From the IMG/VR virus record IMGVR_UViG_3300020474_000005, positions 1-64,000 of that record: a stretch of DNA of 64,000 bases, one strand, 5' to 3'. Shown here piece after piece: positions 54,271-62,021 of the stretch. Every line of letters begins with the position of its first letter. Position 1 is the first letter of the stretch. The stretch comes from a virus. Below the pieces are notes generated by a model that was not told the DNA's origin, did not search any database, and was given only the letters and a program-made list of their open reading frames with translations. The position numbers and the translations under genes are program-made.

Positions 54271-54660
54271 TTATTTTTCTTCAGTAACGGTAGTTTGTTG
54301 ATTATCGCCTTTAATTATGCGATAATTGTCATTGGGATCATCAGCAGTACTAACTTCAGTAATACTTCCATTGTCAGTAAGACATTGTACTTGATGAGGT
54401 AGGAACGGCGGATTACGCCATGTGTCGCCTTCATTTAATTCTTTGGTATATAATGTTGCATCTTTGGTATCTATCCAACTTAATAAAAATTTACCGTTGT
54501 TTATAAACCATGATTCATCTTTTACAGCGTGATAGTGCATTGAAAATTTTGCACCTTTTCTATTGAAAACCATTATTTTTCCACAATATAAATCATTGGA
54601 AGCAAAGATTAATTCATATCCCCAACCTTTGTCTATTTTTCCTTCTTTATTAATTGACAT
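54271..54660 (-). CDS. Cupin (mannose-6-phosphate isomerase type II-like)
   Basis: This 129-residue single-domain cupin has K-G-W-G-Y-E near residue 11, metal ligands H42, H44 and E49 in M-H-Y-H-A-V-K-D-E, and H89 in FLPHQVQ, followed by 'EVSTADDPNDNYRI', the order seen in the C-terminal domain of type II phosphomannose isomerases. It is the last gene of the minus-strand operon and overlaps HldD by 11 nt. It may isomerise or bind a sugar phosphate in the same pathway as HldE and HldD; the substrate cannot be read from sequence. Confidence 0.7.
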   Translation of the reverse strand: MSINKEGKIDKGWGYELIFASNDLYCGKIMVFNRKGAKFSMHYHAVKDESWFINNGKFLLSWIDTKDATLYTKELNEGDTWRNPPFLPHQVQCLTDNGSITEVSTADDPNDNYRIIKGDNQQTTVTEEK

Positions 54661-55468
54661 TTAAGAATTCCTCCACTGTTCTAAATTTGTGTTCTATATT
54701 TTTATTTAATTCTGTTAAATCTGCACTGGTGTAGGTCTGATATTGACCTTGTAATTTTGCAGGCATGGGTATTGTTTCTATTTGTGCGTCATATTTTTTG
54801 GCAACAAGTTCTGCAACTTTTTGAAAAGATATTGGTGCTCCTGTGCCAACATTGAATATACCAGAAACATCAGCATTAAGCATTTTTCCATGTACCTCAC
54901 AGACATCATCTACACTAACAAAATCACGTAGATACTTGTCACTGTTTTCAAACAATTTTATTTTGCCAGTCTTTGCTTGATTGGCAAATTTAGTTACAGG
55001 AGATGCTTGATCGCCTTTCTTTTCTTCGTTGTGTCCATACACATTAAAATATCTAAATCCTTGTACAAGCACTTTAAATTCTCCCATTACAGAATTAACA
55101 AATCTATCAAATAGGTATTTGCTCCAAGCATAAGCATTTAATGGATACACGTCACCATCTTCCTTGAAATTTCCTGTGTTCCCATACACACTTGCGGAAC
55201 TGGCATACTGAAAATTTGTACCCATGTTGTCGCACATTTCCAAAAGTTTCATGCTGTATTCTAAATTCGTTTTCATGATTTTATCAACGTCTCTTTCAGT
55301 TGTGCTTGTGATTGCTCCTAGATGTATGATCCAATCATACAAAGACGGATCCGGAAAATGATTATAATCTTCCCATCTAAAGCCGATGACTTCATGCCCT
55401 TGTTTTGTAAGATGCATTCCTAAATGATCTCCGATAAATCCTTTGTAACCTGTTAAGCAAATTTTCAT
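54650..55468 (-). CDS. hldD: ADP-L-glycero-D-manno-heptose 6-epimerase (HldD-like)
   Basis: This 272-residue short-chain epimerase has the NAD site T-G-Y-K-G-F-I-G (residues 6-13), S-S-A-S-V-Y-G (90-96) and catalytic Y113-x3-K117 (YAWSK). HldD-specific parts follow: KGDQASPVTKF, 'IKLFENSDKYLRDFVSVDDV', GIFNVGTGAPISFQ, and 'IPMPAKLQGQYQTYTSADLT', which closely match the E. coli enzyme in order. It would convert ADP-D,D-heptose to ADP-L,D-heptose. It is about 40 residues shorter than E. coli HldD (310). The ATG overlaps the stop of the upstream oxygenase gene (ATGA), and HldE lies one gene upstream. Confidence 0.85.
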   Translation of the reverse strand: MKICLTGYKGFIGDHLGMHLTKQGHEVIGFRWEDYNHFPDPSLYDWIIHLGAITSTTERDVDKIMKTNLEYSMKLLEMCDNMGTNFQYASSASVYGNTGNFKEDGDVYPLNAYAWSKYLFDRFVNSVMGEFKVLVQGFRYFNVYGHNEEKKGDQASPVTKFANQAKTGKIKLFENSDKYLRDFVSVDDVCEVHGKMLNADVSGIFNVGTGAPISFQKVAELVAKKYDAQIETIPMPAKLQGQYQTYTSADLTELNKNIEHKFRTVEEFLNVN

Positions 55469-56070
55469 TTAACATTCTCCCACAATTTTATAATTTTATC
55501 AGCGCCTTCTGGTCTTATGTCTTTAGTAAGTTCATCGTGCCAGTTGGTCAAGTAGTTCATGTTTATGTTAATCCTGCTTCTTTTATCTGTACAAGTCGTG
55601 CCTGTGTGTTCCATGTAACTTGGAAATACCACCATTGAATTTTCTACACTAGGAACTTTTGTGCCATCTTTAAATTCAGTGTAACCATCTGTTGTGTTTA
55701 CATAATAAATTGCGGTGTAACTTAATGCCACTCTTGTATCTGCATGGAATCCATGCTTAATAATTTTTTCTGTTCTTGGTATGTTGTTTGCTTTTACTCT
55801 AATAAAAGTATTTGCTTTCAATACATTAAAGATTGGATAAAGCATTACCCAATTACTGTGTTCAGTGGTCACATCGGAAACTCCATGAAAGTTGTGTTGA
55901 AACTGTAATTGTTCTTTTTCCTCAGTCATTTTTTGTGCATCTTCAACAACGTGTTCCGAGTAATACCAAGGAAAATGATCACTTAACATTTTGTCCGTAA
56001 GTATCTTAAATTCTTCTTTTTGAATTACATTGGTGCAAATTAATTTGCCTTTTTCAATTCTTGTTTCCAT
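55465..56070 (-). CDS. 2OG-Fe(II) oxygenase (prolyl-hydroxylase-like)
   Basis: This 201-residue protein shows the H-x-D...H...R set of iron and 2-oxoglutarate dependent oxygenases: H109 and D111 in GFHADTR, 'TAIYYVNTTDGYTEF', H155 in SYMEHTGT and R164/R166 in DKRSRININ. It lies between HldE and HldD and overlaps both (17 nt and 4 nt), so it probably acts in the same sugar pathway or on the glycosylated target. The substrate is unknown. Confidence 0.78.
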   Translation of the reverse strand: METRIEKGKLICTNVIQKEEFKILTDKMLSDHFPWYYSEHVVEDAQKMTEEKEQLQFQHNFHGVSDVTTEHSNWVMLYPIFNVLKANTFIRVKANNIPRTEKIIKHGFHADTRVALSYTAIYYVNTTDGYTEFKDGTKVPSVENSMVVFPSYMEHTGTTCTDKRSRININMNYLTNWHDELTKDIRPEGADKIIKLWENVK

Positions 56071-57307
56071 TAACCTTGTCCACTATGTTTGATGTTGAAA
56101 AACCTTCTACTGTTGGAAATATTATCACTTCGGCAAGGTCATTTCCGACCACTGTGTCGAACGTGTAATCTCCACCTTTTACAATCACGTTTGGTGTATG
56201 TTCTTTTAATGCATCTATGGGAGTATCTTGTTCAAATACAACCACTTGGTCCACCCAGGGCAGTTGTAATAGTTGTTGTTCTCTTGCCCAAGCATTATTG
56301 AATGGTCTATCGTCACCCTTTAATCTTTTTACACTTGCATCAGAATTAATTCCAACAATTAATCTATCTCCTTGCTGTTTCGCAAATTTTAATAATTCTA
56401 AATGTCCTTTATGCAGAATATCAAAAACGCCATTTGTCCATACCACTGTGTCTTCAATATCTGATCTATCTATTATAGATACTCCTCTTTTTTGCACAAT
56501 TTTTTCTGCACCTTTAACTGCTAATTCACAACAAGCAATCATATTGTTGGTTTTAAAATAATGTGCAATTATGGCAAGTACAGAATCACCTGCACCACTT
56601 ACATCTGCAACTTCAACAGTATTGCTTTTAATATGATCATAAGAATCTTTAGTGACTACGTGTATACCGTTCGCTCCATCAGTTACAACAAGCCATGTCC
56701 ATACATTATCTTCACACATTTTTTTAGCAGTTTCAATATTAAAATTACCAAACCATGCTTCATATTCTTTCATATTTGGTTTGACTAAAAATGCACCAAC
56801 GTATCTACTAAATCCTTGTTTTGGATCCACATATACATTCTTACATTTTTCTAAAATTTTCGTTATTGTATCTTTTTTGATTACTCCTTTGTTGTAATCA
56901 CTTACAATTACCACATCGGTTTCATTTAAATTTTCAAGCAGTATTTCAACAGGAGTATCTGCCTTATATTTCTCCTCCTTGTCCACACGAATAAGGTGTT
57001 GTCCGTTCTGTCCTATGATTCTAGTTTTGGTAGTTGTCATTTCACCATCTTGGCACAGATGCGACTTTACTCCATTTTGCAGTAAAATTTCTTGGATTTT
57101 GTGTCCGGGGATGTCGTTGCCCACGGCACCATAAAGCCACGTGTCTGTGCCCAAGTTTGATAGGTTTAACGCTAGGTTTCCAGCGCCTCCAACATTGAAA
57201 TCTTTGTTTGTTTCTTTAACTACAAGCACCGGTGCTTCTGGACTCACTTTTTGGCAATCGCCCTGTGTCCACATATCAAGCATTACATCACCGATGATTT
57301 TAATCAT
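56054..57307 (-). CDS. hldE: Bifunctional heptose-7-phosphate kinase / heptose-1-phosphate adenylyltransferase (HldE-like)
   Basis: This 417-residue protein has both HldE domains. The ribokinase-like part carries IIGDVMLDMW, VSPEAPVLVV, GGAGN (residues 40-44) and the catalytic GAGD (238-241). The nucleotidyltransferase part carries TNGVFDILHKGH with H-x-G-H at residues 299-302, then VGINSDASVKRLKG and DRP. It would phosphorylate D,D-heptose-7-phosphate and, after phosphatase action, attach AMP to give ADP-heptose. It is shorter than E. coli HldE (477), mainly by trimmed loops. The ATG overlaps the stop of the Nudix gene (TAATG). Confidence 0.9.
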   Translation of the reverse strand: MIKIIGDVMLDMWTQGDCQKVSPEAPVLVVKETNKDFNVGGAGNLALNLSNLGTDTWLYGAVGNDIPGHKIQEILLQNGVKSHLCQDGEMTTTKTRIIGQNGQHLIRVDKEEKYKADTPVEILLENLNETDVVIVSDYNKGVIKKDTITKILEKCKNVYVDPKQGFSRYVGAFLVKPNMKEYEAWFGNFNIETAKKMCEDNVWTWLVVTDGANGIHVVTKDSYDHIKSNTVEVADVSGAGDSVLAIIAHYFKTNNMIACCELAVKGAEKIVQKRGVSIIDRSDIEDTVVWTNGVFDILHKGHLELLKFAKQQGDRLIVGINSDASVKRLKGDDRPFNNAWAREQQLLQLPWVDQVVVFEQDTPIDALKEHTPNVIVKGGDYTFDTVVGNDLAEVIIFPTVEGFSTSNIVDKVNGNKN

Positions 57308-57735
57308 TACATTAATTTTAACATTTTGAACACAGTATCTAATTTGACCTGGTTCATTTTATTTTGAAGAGTCTTACGTAAACCTTGGTGTAATGGCTTG
57401 GGCCAATTACCAAAACTTACCCACGCATATCCATCGTGTTCTGTGTTTAATTTTGGAATAAATTCTTTCTCTACAACACACAAGAAAGTGTGATATAAAA
57501 AATTTTCATCATTGCTTATAAAAGTTTCCATAGGTATTTTCTTTTTTATTTCTACTTCACCTACTTCCTCTTTAATCTCTCTATGTAGTCCTTCCCATAA
57601 ATTTTCATCTACGGTTGTGCCACCTACTAATCCCCATACGTGATTTTGTTTGCTCTGCACTCTATGAAGTACTAAAAACCTTTGGGTATCCAAAGTATAG
57701 AAGAGTGCACCGCACCCTATAATTTTACTGCTCAT
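57307..57735 (-). CDS. Nudix hydrolase
   Basis: This 142-residue protein contains a complete Nudix box at residues 38-60: G-x5-E44-x7-R-E-I-K-E-E-V-G-E. Before it lies VLHRVQSKQNHVWGLVGG, a usual Nudix start. Nudix enzymes cut nucleoside diphosphates linked to another group. Directly upstream of HldE and overlapping it, this one could act on a nucleotide sugar or simply clean up nucleotides. It lies 16 nt after gp15. Confidence 0.85.
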   Translation of the reverse strand: MSSKIIGCGALFYTLDTQRFLVLHRVQSKQNHVWGLVGGTTVDENLWEGLHREIKEEVGEVEIKKKIPMETFISNDENFLYHTFLCVVEKEFIPKLNTEHDGYAWVSFGNWPKPLHQGLRKTLQNKMNQVKLDTVFKMLKLM

Positions 57736-57751
57736 GTTAATAATTATGTGA

Positions 57752-59209
57752 TTAAGAGATCTTCCAGGTTCCTTTACGATATTCGCCTTCGAAACTTAAT
57801 ATCCATTCACTACCATTCCATTTATATTGGATACCAGTTTTTAAATTGGTAATGTATGTTGGTGTAAATGTGCTATCACCTGGATCAGGATTTGTACTTG
57901 CGTCAAATATTATTTGCCAATTTGCACCATTCCATTCTACAATGTCATTGGCACTTGCAATTAAATCTACATTGCTGTTGCTTTTCCAAGCATCTGCACC
58001 ATCTGTGTTTTGTGAACTACCAATATCTTTTAGTAGCAATACACGTTTTCCATTTTGTTTAATTGCACTTGGATTAAATGTTGTAGGATCAACAATAAAG
58101 TCTACACTACCTCTTGTATCTTGAGGTCCTACTATTACTGTGTCTGTAGGTATTGTGTCCATGTCCCACGTGACCAATAATTGCATAGGATTAGATTCGT
58201 TCAATGCAATAGTTCCTACTACAGGCACATCTATACCTTCTCTGTTCAATTGTATTTTACTTAAACCTGCTTTGTAATTTAACAACACATCTAAATATCC
58301 GTTCCATGCTAATCCGCCTATCACGCCTTTGTCAATTATAGATGCTGTTTGTCCTAGGACGTAGATATCGAATTGTGTTCCTGTTGTGCCTTGTACACTA
58401 GCAGTATCTTTACGCGAAGCAACGCTTGTATCGACGCTACCATCAGCATTTGTTCTGATTGACGCTTTAATACTTTTGTCATAGTCATCTTGATATGCCA
58501 TTAGTTCTGGCATAGATTGACTTAGGTCTATGTTCCCAGTCTTTTCGTTGAATATACTTGTAATAATATGAGTAATCACTCCTAATTTTTTTACTTTGGT
58601 TGGTGGACTAATGAATATAGGCATACTGAAAGTTAATGTTGCCACGTCCACTTCTGTTTCTGTACCAACAGGAATAGACCTGCTAGAAAAATTTATATTG
58701 TCTAATTCAACTACACTCAAACTTGTCCAGTCTATATAATTGTCAGTGGTTTGAATTTCTAAACTTGGATTGAATAACATACAAATTTGTTCTATTATTT
58801 GTAATTTTTGTTCTGTATTGCTTGACCAAATATCACAGTTCACTGTTAATGTGTATGGAGTTGGCATCAGTCTTTCAACTGTAACATTTTTTCCTTGCGT
58901 GTTTAGGTATTCTTTGCCTGTTGCATCGTAGGAACGTTCTCTTAAATGTACTTTACTAATAAAACTTGCATCAGATAATCTTGTTCTATCCATTTGCAAG
59001 TTGGTAATGTATATTCCCATTCTAGGAATGCTTGGCAATTTATTTTCGGAATTATCTCTGATTATGTGTGCAACTTGACGTGTCATATCACCATACATTA
59101 CAGGGATAGTTCTTAATGCATCATCACCATCTTTGTAAGAAAAATTACTCATCAATCTAATGATCTGAGTAATATATCTTCTAACCTGTCCGTCGTAAAA
59201 ATGTTGCAT
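57752..59209 (-). CDS. 15: Tail completion and sheath stabiliser protein gp15
   Basis: The 485-residue protein begins MQHFYDGQVRRYITQIIRLM and 'ALRTIPVMYGDMTRQVAHI', then LPRM/IPRMGIYI and a 'TPYTLTVNCDIWSSNTEQKL' segment with QIIEQICMLFNP, in the order of T4 gp15 (F-Y-x-x-x-x-R-R-Y..., P-Y/S-x-x..., I-V-E-Q-I-L-P-Y-F-x-P). gp15 forms the ring that joins tail to neck. It is much longer than T4 gp15 (272): the C-terminal 200 residues are a beta-rich extension with two short 'W-N-G-A/S-x-W' motifs. The ATG overlaps the stop of the 50-residue gene upstream. Confidence 0.85.
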   Translation of the reverse strand: MQHFYDGQVRRYITQIIRLMSNFSYKDGDDALRTIPVMYGDMTRQVAHIIRDNSENKLPSIPRMGIYITNLQMDRTRLSDASFISKVHLRERSYDATGKEYLNTQGKNVTVERLMPTPYTLTVNCDIWSSNTEQKLQIIEQICMLFNPSLEIQTTDNYIDWTSLSVVELDNINFSSRSIPVGTETEVDVATLTFSMPIFISPPTKVKKLGVITHIITSIFNEKTGNIDLSQSMPELMAYQDDYDKSIKASIRTNADGSVDTSVASRKDTASVQGTTGTQFDIYVLGQTASIIDKGVIGGLAWNGYLDVLLNYKAGLSKIQLNREGIDVPVVGTIALNESNPMQLLVTWDMDTIPTDTVIVGPQDTRGSVDFIVDPTTFNPSAIKQNGKRVLLLKDIGSSQNTDGADAWKSNSNVDLIASANDIVEWNGANWQIIFDASTNPDPGDSTFTPTYITNLKTGIQYKWNGSEWILSFEGEYRKGTWKIS

Positions 59210-59361
59210 TATTTTTTCTCTTTATTCTTTTCATTAATCTTGTTACCAACAGGTTCGTAATAAGTTCTTACTTTACCCATTAATTTTTTTGAAACTTTTT
59301 TAAGTCCAACTGCTTTTTCTGTACCTGGTATAGGTATTCCCCAAAGTTCTCTTAATCTCAT
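59209..59361 (-). CDS. Small basic protein between gp14 and gp15 (50 residues)
   Basis: An ATG at 59361 overlapping the gp14 stop (TAATG) starts a 50-residue frame, MRLRELWGIPIPGTEKAV and then a Lys-rich helix ending KNKEKK. Its stop (59211-59209) in turn overlaps the gp15 ATG. This double coupling argues for a real gene although it is very short. It is strongly basic in its second half. No function is recognised; a neck/tail joining or chaperone role is an inference from position. Confidence 0.6.
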   Translation of the reverse strand: MRLRELWGIPIPGTEKAVGLKKVSKKLMGKVRTYYEPVGNKINEKNKEKK

Positions 59362-60524
59362 TATCCGTCCGCCTTAGGTTTAAGTGCTTTTGATAGACTT
59401 TGTCTTTCTGTAACAGTTTCACCAGCAATAGATGATGTTTTTGTGTTATTAACGAAAGTACCTTTCAAGTTGCTTCTTGTATCTGTGTTAGATAATGTCA
59501 TACGCACATTGTCTTCCATTTTAATCCAACGTCCACCATCGTATCTAAACAATCTATTAGGTAAAAAATCTGTTCTTAAGAAATAATCACCTTTGTCTGA
59601 AGCACTCGGAAAACTAATTCCAAATCCAAATACTTCTCCGTTAGGTGCAAGTCCGTCTCCTAATAGATAACCATCATAACCTGATTTACTAGGCGTTTGA
59701 TTAATTCTGTCTGTTAAGGTATTGTGTGTTGTTGTATCTAAAGTAGAAGTATCTGTTGTTACTAGTTCAGGCTTACCTTTGTCATCTACTTGTAAGGTAT
59801 ATAAATTTGTTGTATCGTAACCTGCTTTTTTAGTATTTGCTTCTGCTTGAGCAACAACGGCATTGTTAATTTGCATTTCTTTTTCGTAAGTTGAAAGCAC
59901 ATCACGTAAAGTTTTTCCATCTCCAGCACCAGCGTCTTTTTGTAGTATTTCTTTGAACTCTTGACTGTCGTAAATTTGTTTTAATTTTACTCTATACAAG
60001 TGTGGATACCATGTTGCCGAAAATCCTTCAGCGGCTCTGTTGACATCTTCCACAACATAAAACCTTTTCAATGCTACATTAAAATCATTTAAAGCATATT
60101 CGTCTTTAAGATGTGGTAATTCAAATACATCACCTGGCATCACCTTTCTACCCAATACTTTCACACTAGAAGTTATAGGTATGGTCATGAATAAAGTGTC
60201 GTTCTGTAAAAATAAACCAAATTGACTCATATCAAAGTCAATATCTTGCACGTTGTAAATGCCTCTTAAATTATAAATTGATGAATCATATTTTCTATCG
60301 CGGTTTTCTAAAAACAGCATATCTTGAATATTTGTTTCTTTTACTGAATCGTACCTAGGTTCATCAGATGTGGCATCTGCTTCAGCAGGATTTTTAGGTC
60401 CTAAATATTTGTGGACAAAAACGTCTGTTCCACCCACAGTAAACATCTCTACTACGGTCTTATCTAAAAACGTGTAATCCTGACCTTTTTCCGGCTTATA
60501 TAGACTTAATCTAGGCATAGACAT
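59361..60524 (-). CDS. 14: Neck protein gp14
   Basis: This protein (387 residues from the ATG at 60524; 385 from the ATG at 60518) starts (MS)MPRLSLYKPEKGQDYTFLD and has FTVGGTDVFVHKYLG, ENRDRKYD, 'FDMSQFGLFLQNDTLFMTIP' and GRKVMPGDVFELPHL, all typical of gp14 of T4-like marine phages. gp14 joins the portal/connector to the tail with gp13, whose gene lies divergently next to it. The frame extends to 60581, but this would overlap gp13 and run through the late promoter at 60533-60526, so 60524 or 60518 is preferred. The last 150 residues include Thr/Asp-rich linker sequence not expected from T4 gp14 (256). Confidence 0.88.
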   Translation of the reverse strand: MSMPRLSLYKPEKGQDYTFLDKTVVEMFTVGGTDVFVHKYLGPKNPAEADATSDEPRYDSVKETNIQDMLFLENRDRKYDSSIYNLRGIYNVQDIDFDMSQFGLFLQNDTLFMTIPITSSVKVLGRKVMPGDVFELPHLKDEYALNDFNVALKRFYVVEDVNRAAEGFSATWYPHLYRVKLKQIYDSQEFKEILQKDAGAGDGKTLRDVLSTYEKEMQINNAVVAQAEANTKKAGYDTTNLYTLQVDDKGKPELVTTDTSTLDTTTHNTLTDRINQTPSKSGYDGYLLGDGLAPNGEVFGFGISFPSASDKGDYFLRTDFLPNRLFRYDGGRWIKMEDNVRMTLSNTDTRSNLKGTFVNNTKTSSIAGETVTERQSLSKALKPKADG

Positions 60525-60525
60525 A

Positions 60526-60533
60526 TATTTATC
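60526..60533 (-). promoter_or_regulatory. T4-type late promoter (GATAAATA) for the gp14-cupin operon
   Basis: GATAAATA on the minus strand ends 1 nt before the ATG at 60524 and 7 nt before the ATG at 60518. A T4-type start site would lie near 60520, so the message is probably leaderless from 60518. It forms an inverted repeat with the promoter at 60548. Confidence 0.6.
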
Positions 60534-60547
60534 GGATGGTGGTGAGT

Positions 60548-60555
60548 GATAAATA
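60548..60555 (+). promoter_or_regulatory. T4-type late promoter (GATAAATA) for gp13
   Basis: GATAAATA followed by TAT lies 19 nt before the gp13 ATG, with TAAGGAACG between. It is the plus-strand half of a divergent promoter pair. Confidence 0.65.
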
Positions 60556-60574
60556 TATGTAAGGAACGTATTAA

Positions 60575-61333
60575 ATGGCAAATTTAACCACAGAAAAACA
60601 AGAGATATTCGACTACGTATTCAATTCGCTGGGTGGCGGAATGGTAGATGTAGAGTTGGATCCTGCCCACTATGAGACCGCTGTAAAGGATGCCTTAGAT
60701 AGATTCAGACAGAGATCGGACAATGCAGTAGAAGAAAGTTACATATTTTTACCATTAGTGCAAGATCAGAATGATTATACACTTGCTGATGAGATAATTG
60801 AAGTAAGACAAATTTTCAGAAGAAGCATTGGTTCTAGATCAGGTGGTGGAGACGGTGGTACACTATTTGAACCATTCAATCTTGCCTACACAAACACTTA
60901 CCTATTAGCAAGTTCTAATATGGGTGGTGTTGCAACTTACAATATGTTCTCGCAGTTCCAAGAATTGGTTGGAAGAATGTTTGGTTCTTTCATAGAATTT
61001 AAATGGAACACCACAACTAAAAAATTAACAATCCTACAAAGACCAAGACAGGGTGAAGAAGTTTTGATGTATGTCTATATGTACAGACCAGATACGGAAC
61101 TATTCAAAGACTATTTGGCAAAAAAATGGATTAAAGATTACACTTTGGCAAAGTGCAAATTTATGCTTGGCGAAGCCAGAAGCAAATTTAACACAATAGC
61201 AGGACCACAAGGCGGAACCACATTAAATGGTGACGCACTTAAACAAGAAGCACTTGCAGAAATGGAACGTTTGGATGCAGAAGTCAAAACTCAAACTGCT
61301 GGTGGTCAAGGTTACAGTTTCTTAATCGGCTAA
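60575..61333 (+). CDS. 13: Neck protein gp13
   Basis: This 252-residue protein matches gp13 of T4-like phages: an N-terminal 'VELDPAHYETAVKDALDRFR' helix with QRSDNAVEES, 'YIFLPLVQDQNDYTLADEII' and 'EVRQIFRR', then a W-N-T-T-T-K-K-L-T-I motif and a C-terminal 'KKWIKDYTLAKCKFMLGEAR' with 'KFNTIAGPQGG' and 'LNGDALKQEAL'. It forms the gp13/gp14 neck with the product of the divergent gene. The ATG at 60575 is preceded by AAGGAACG. A sigma70-type promoter starts 6 nt after its stop. Confidence 0.92.
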   Translation: MANLTTEKQEIFDYVFNSLGGGMVDVELDPAHYETAVKDALDRFRQRSDNAVEESYIFLPLVQDQNDYTLADEIIEVRQIFRRSIGSRSGGGDGGTLFEPFNLAYTNTYLLASSNMGGVATYNMFSQFQELVGRMFGSFIEFKWNTTTKKLTILQRPRQGEEVLMYVYMYRPDTELFKDYLAKKWIKDYTLAKCKFMLGEARSKFNTIAGPQGGTTLNGDALKQEALAEMERLDAEVKTQTAGGQGYSFLIG

Positions 61334-61339
61334 TTCCTA

Positions 61340-61368
61340 TTGACATTACCGTAATTTTGTTGTATTAT
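61340..61368 (+). promoter_or_regulatory. Consensus sigma70-type promoter for the oxygenase-dNMP kinase pair
   Basis: TTGACA (61340-61345), a 17-nt spacer and TATTAT (61363-61368), then exactly 8 nt to the ATG at 61377. The layout is identical to the promoter at 10991 and predicts a leaderless early message. Confidence 0.8.
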
Positions 61369-61376
61369 CGTAAGAT

Positions 61377-62021
61377 ATGCAACATGAAATGATTCCGTTA
61401 TTTTCCGTGCCTTTGATCAAAACTAACATTGGAGTAATGGATCCAGTGTCTATGGCATGGGTACGTGGGTTGGATTATCCTTCCCAAAGAACAGGTACAG
61501 ATCATTCAGATGATGATTTACCTATGATGAATAGAGGTATGAAAATACTTGAAAGACCACAACTAAAAGATTTAAAATACAAAATACAAAATGCAATAAA
61601 TTATTTTGTGGGCGATGTTTTAGGCATAGTGCAAAATTTTCAAATTACAACAAGTTGGATTAACAAAACAGACAAGACAGAATACATAGACAAACATTCA
61701 CACCCAAACAGTATAATAAGTGGTGTATATTATATAAGCACAACTCCTAAATGTGCTCCAATTATTTTCAGCAAACCTCATCTATACTCTAACATTACAT
61801 TTCAAAACATACAGTTGGCGTACAGTGGTGAAAATAAAAATCAATACAATACAGATTACTATGGAATAAATCCACTGCCTGGAGAATTATTAATGTTTCC
61901 ATCTTGGTTAGAACATGAAGTATTAGAACAAGGACCAGAACACAACCGTATCAGTCTAGCATTTAATACATATCCAAAAGGAGACATTGGAGAAGGTACA
62001 AAGCAGTTAAAAATATTATGA
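61377..62021 (+). CDS. 2OG-Fe(II) oxygenase (T4-like phage type)
   Basis: This 214-residue protein has the late part of a 2OG-Fe(II) oxygenase fold: KHSHPNSIISGVYYIST (metal His107 or His109), 'PGELLMFPSWLEHEVLEQGP' (His180) and NRISLAFN (Arg191 for 2-oxoglutarate). The first ligand pair is less certain than in the 55465 protein. Proteins of this kind are frequent in T4-like marine phages, where the substrate is not known. It has its own early-type promoter and overlaps the dNMP kinase by 4 nt, so it is likely expressed early. Confidence 0.75.
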   Translation: MQHEMIPLFSVPLIKTNIGVMDPVSMAWVRGLDYPSQRTGTDHSDDDLPMMNRGMKILERPQLKDLKYKIQNAINYFVGDVLGIVQNFQITTSWINKTDKTEYIDKHSHPNSIISGVYYISTTPKCAPIIFSKPHLYSNITFQNIQLAYSGENKNQYNTDYYGINPLPGELLMFPSWLEHEVLEQGPEHNRISLAFNTYPKGDIGEGTKQLKIL

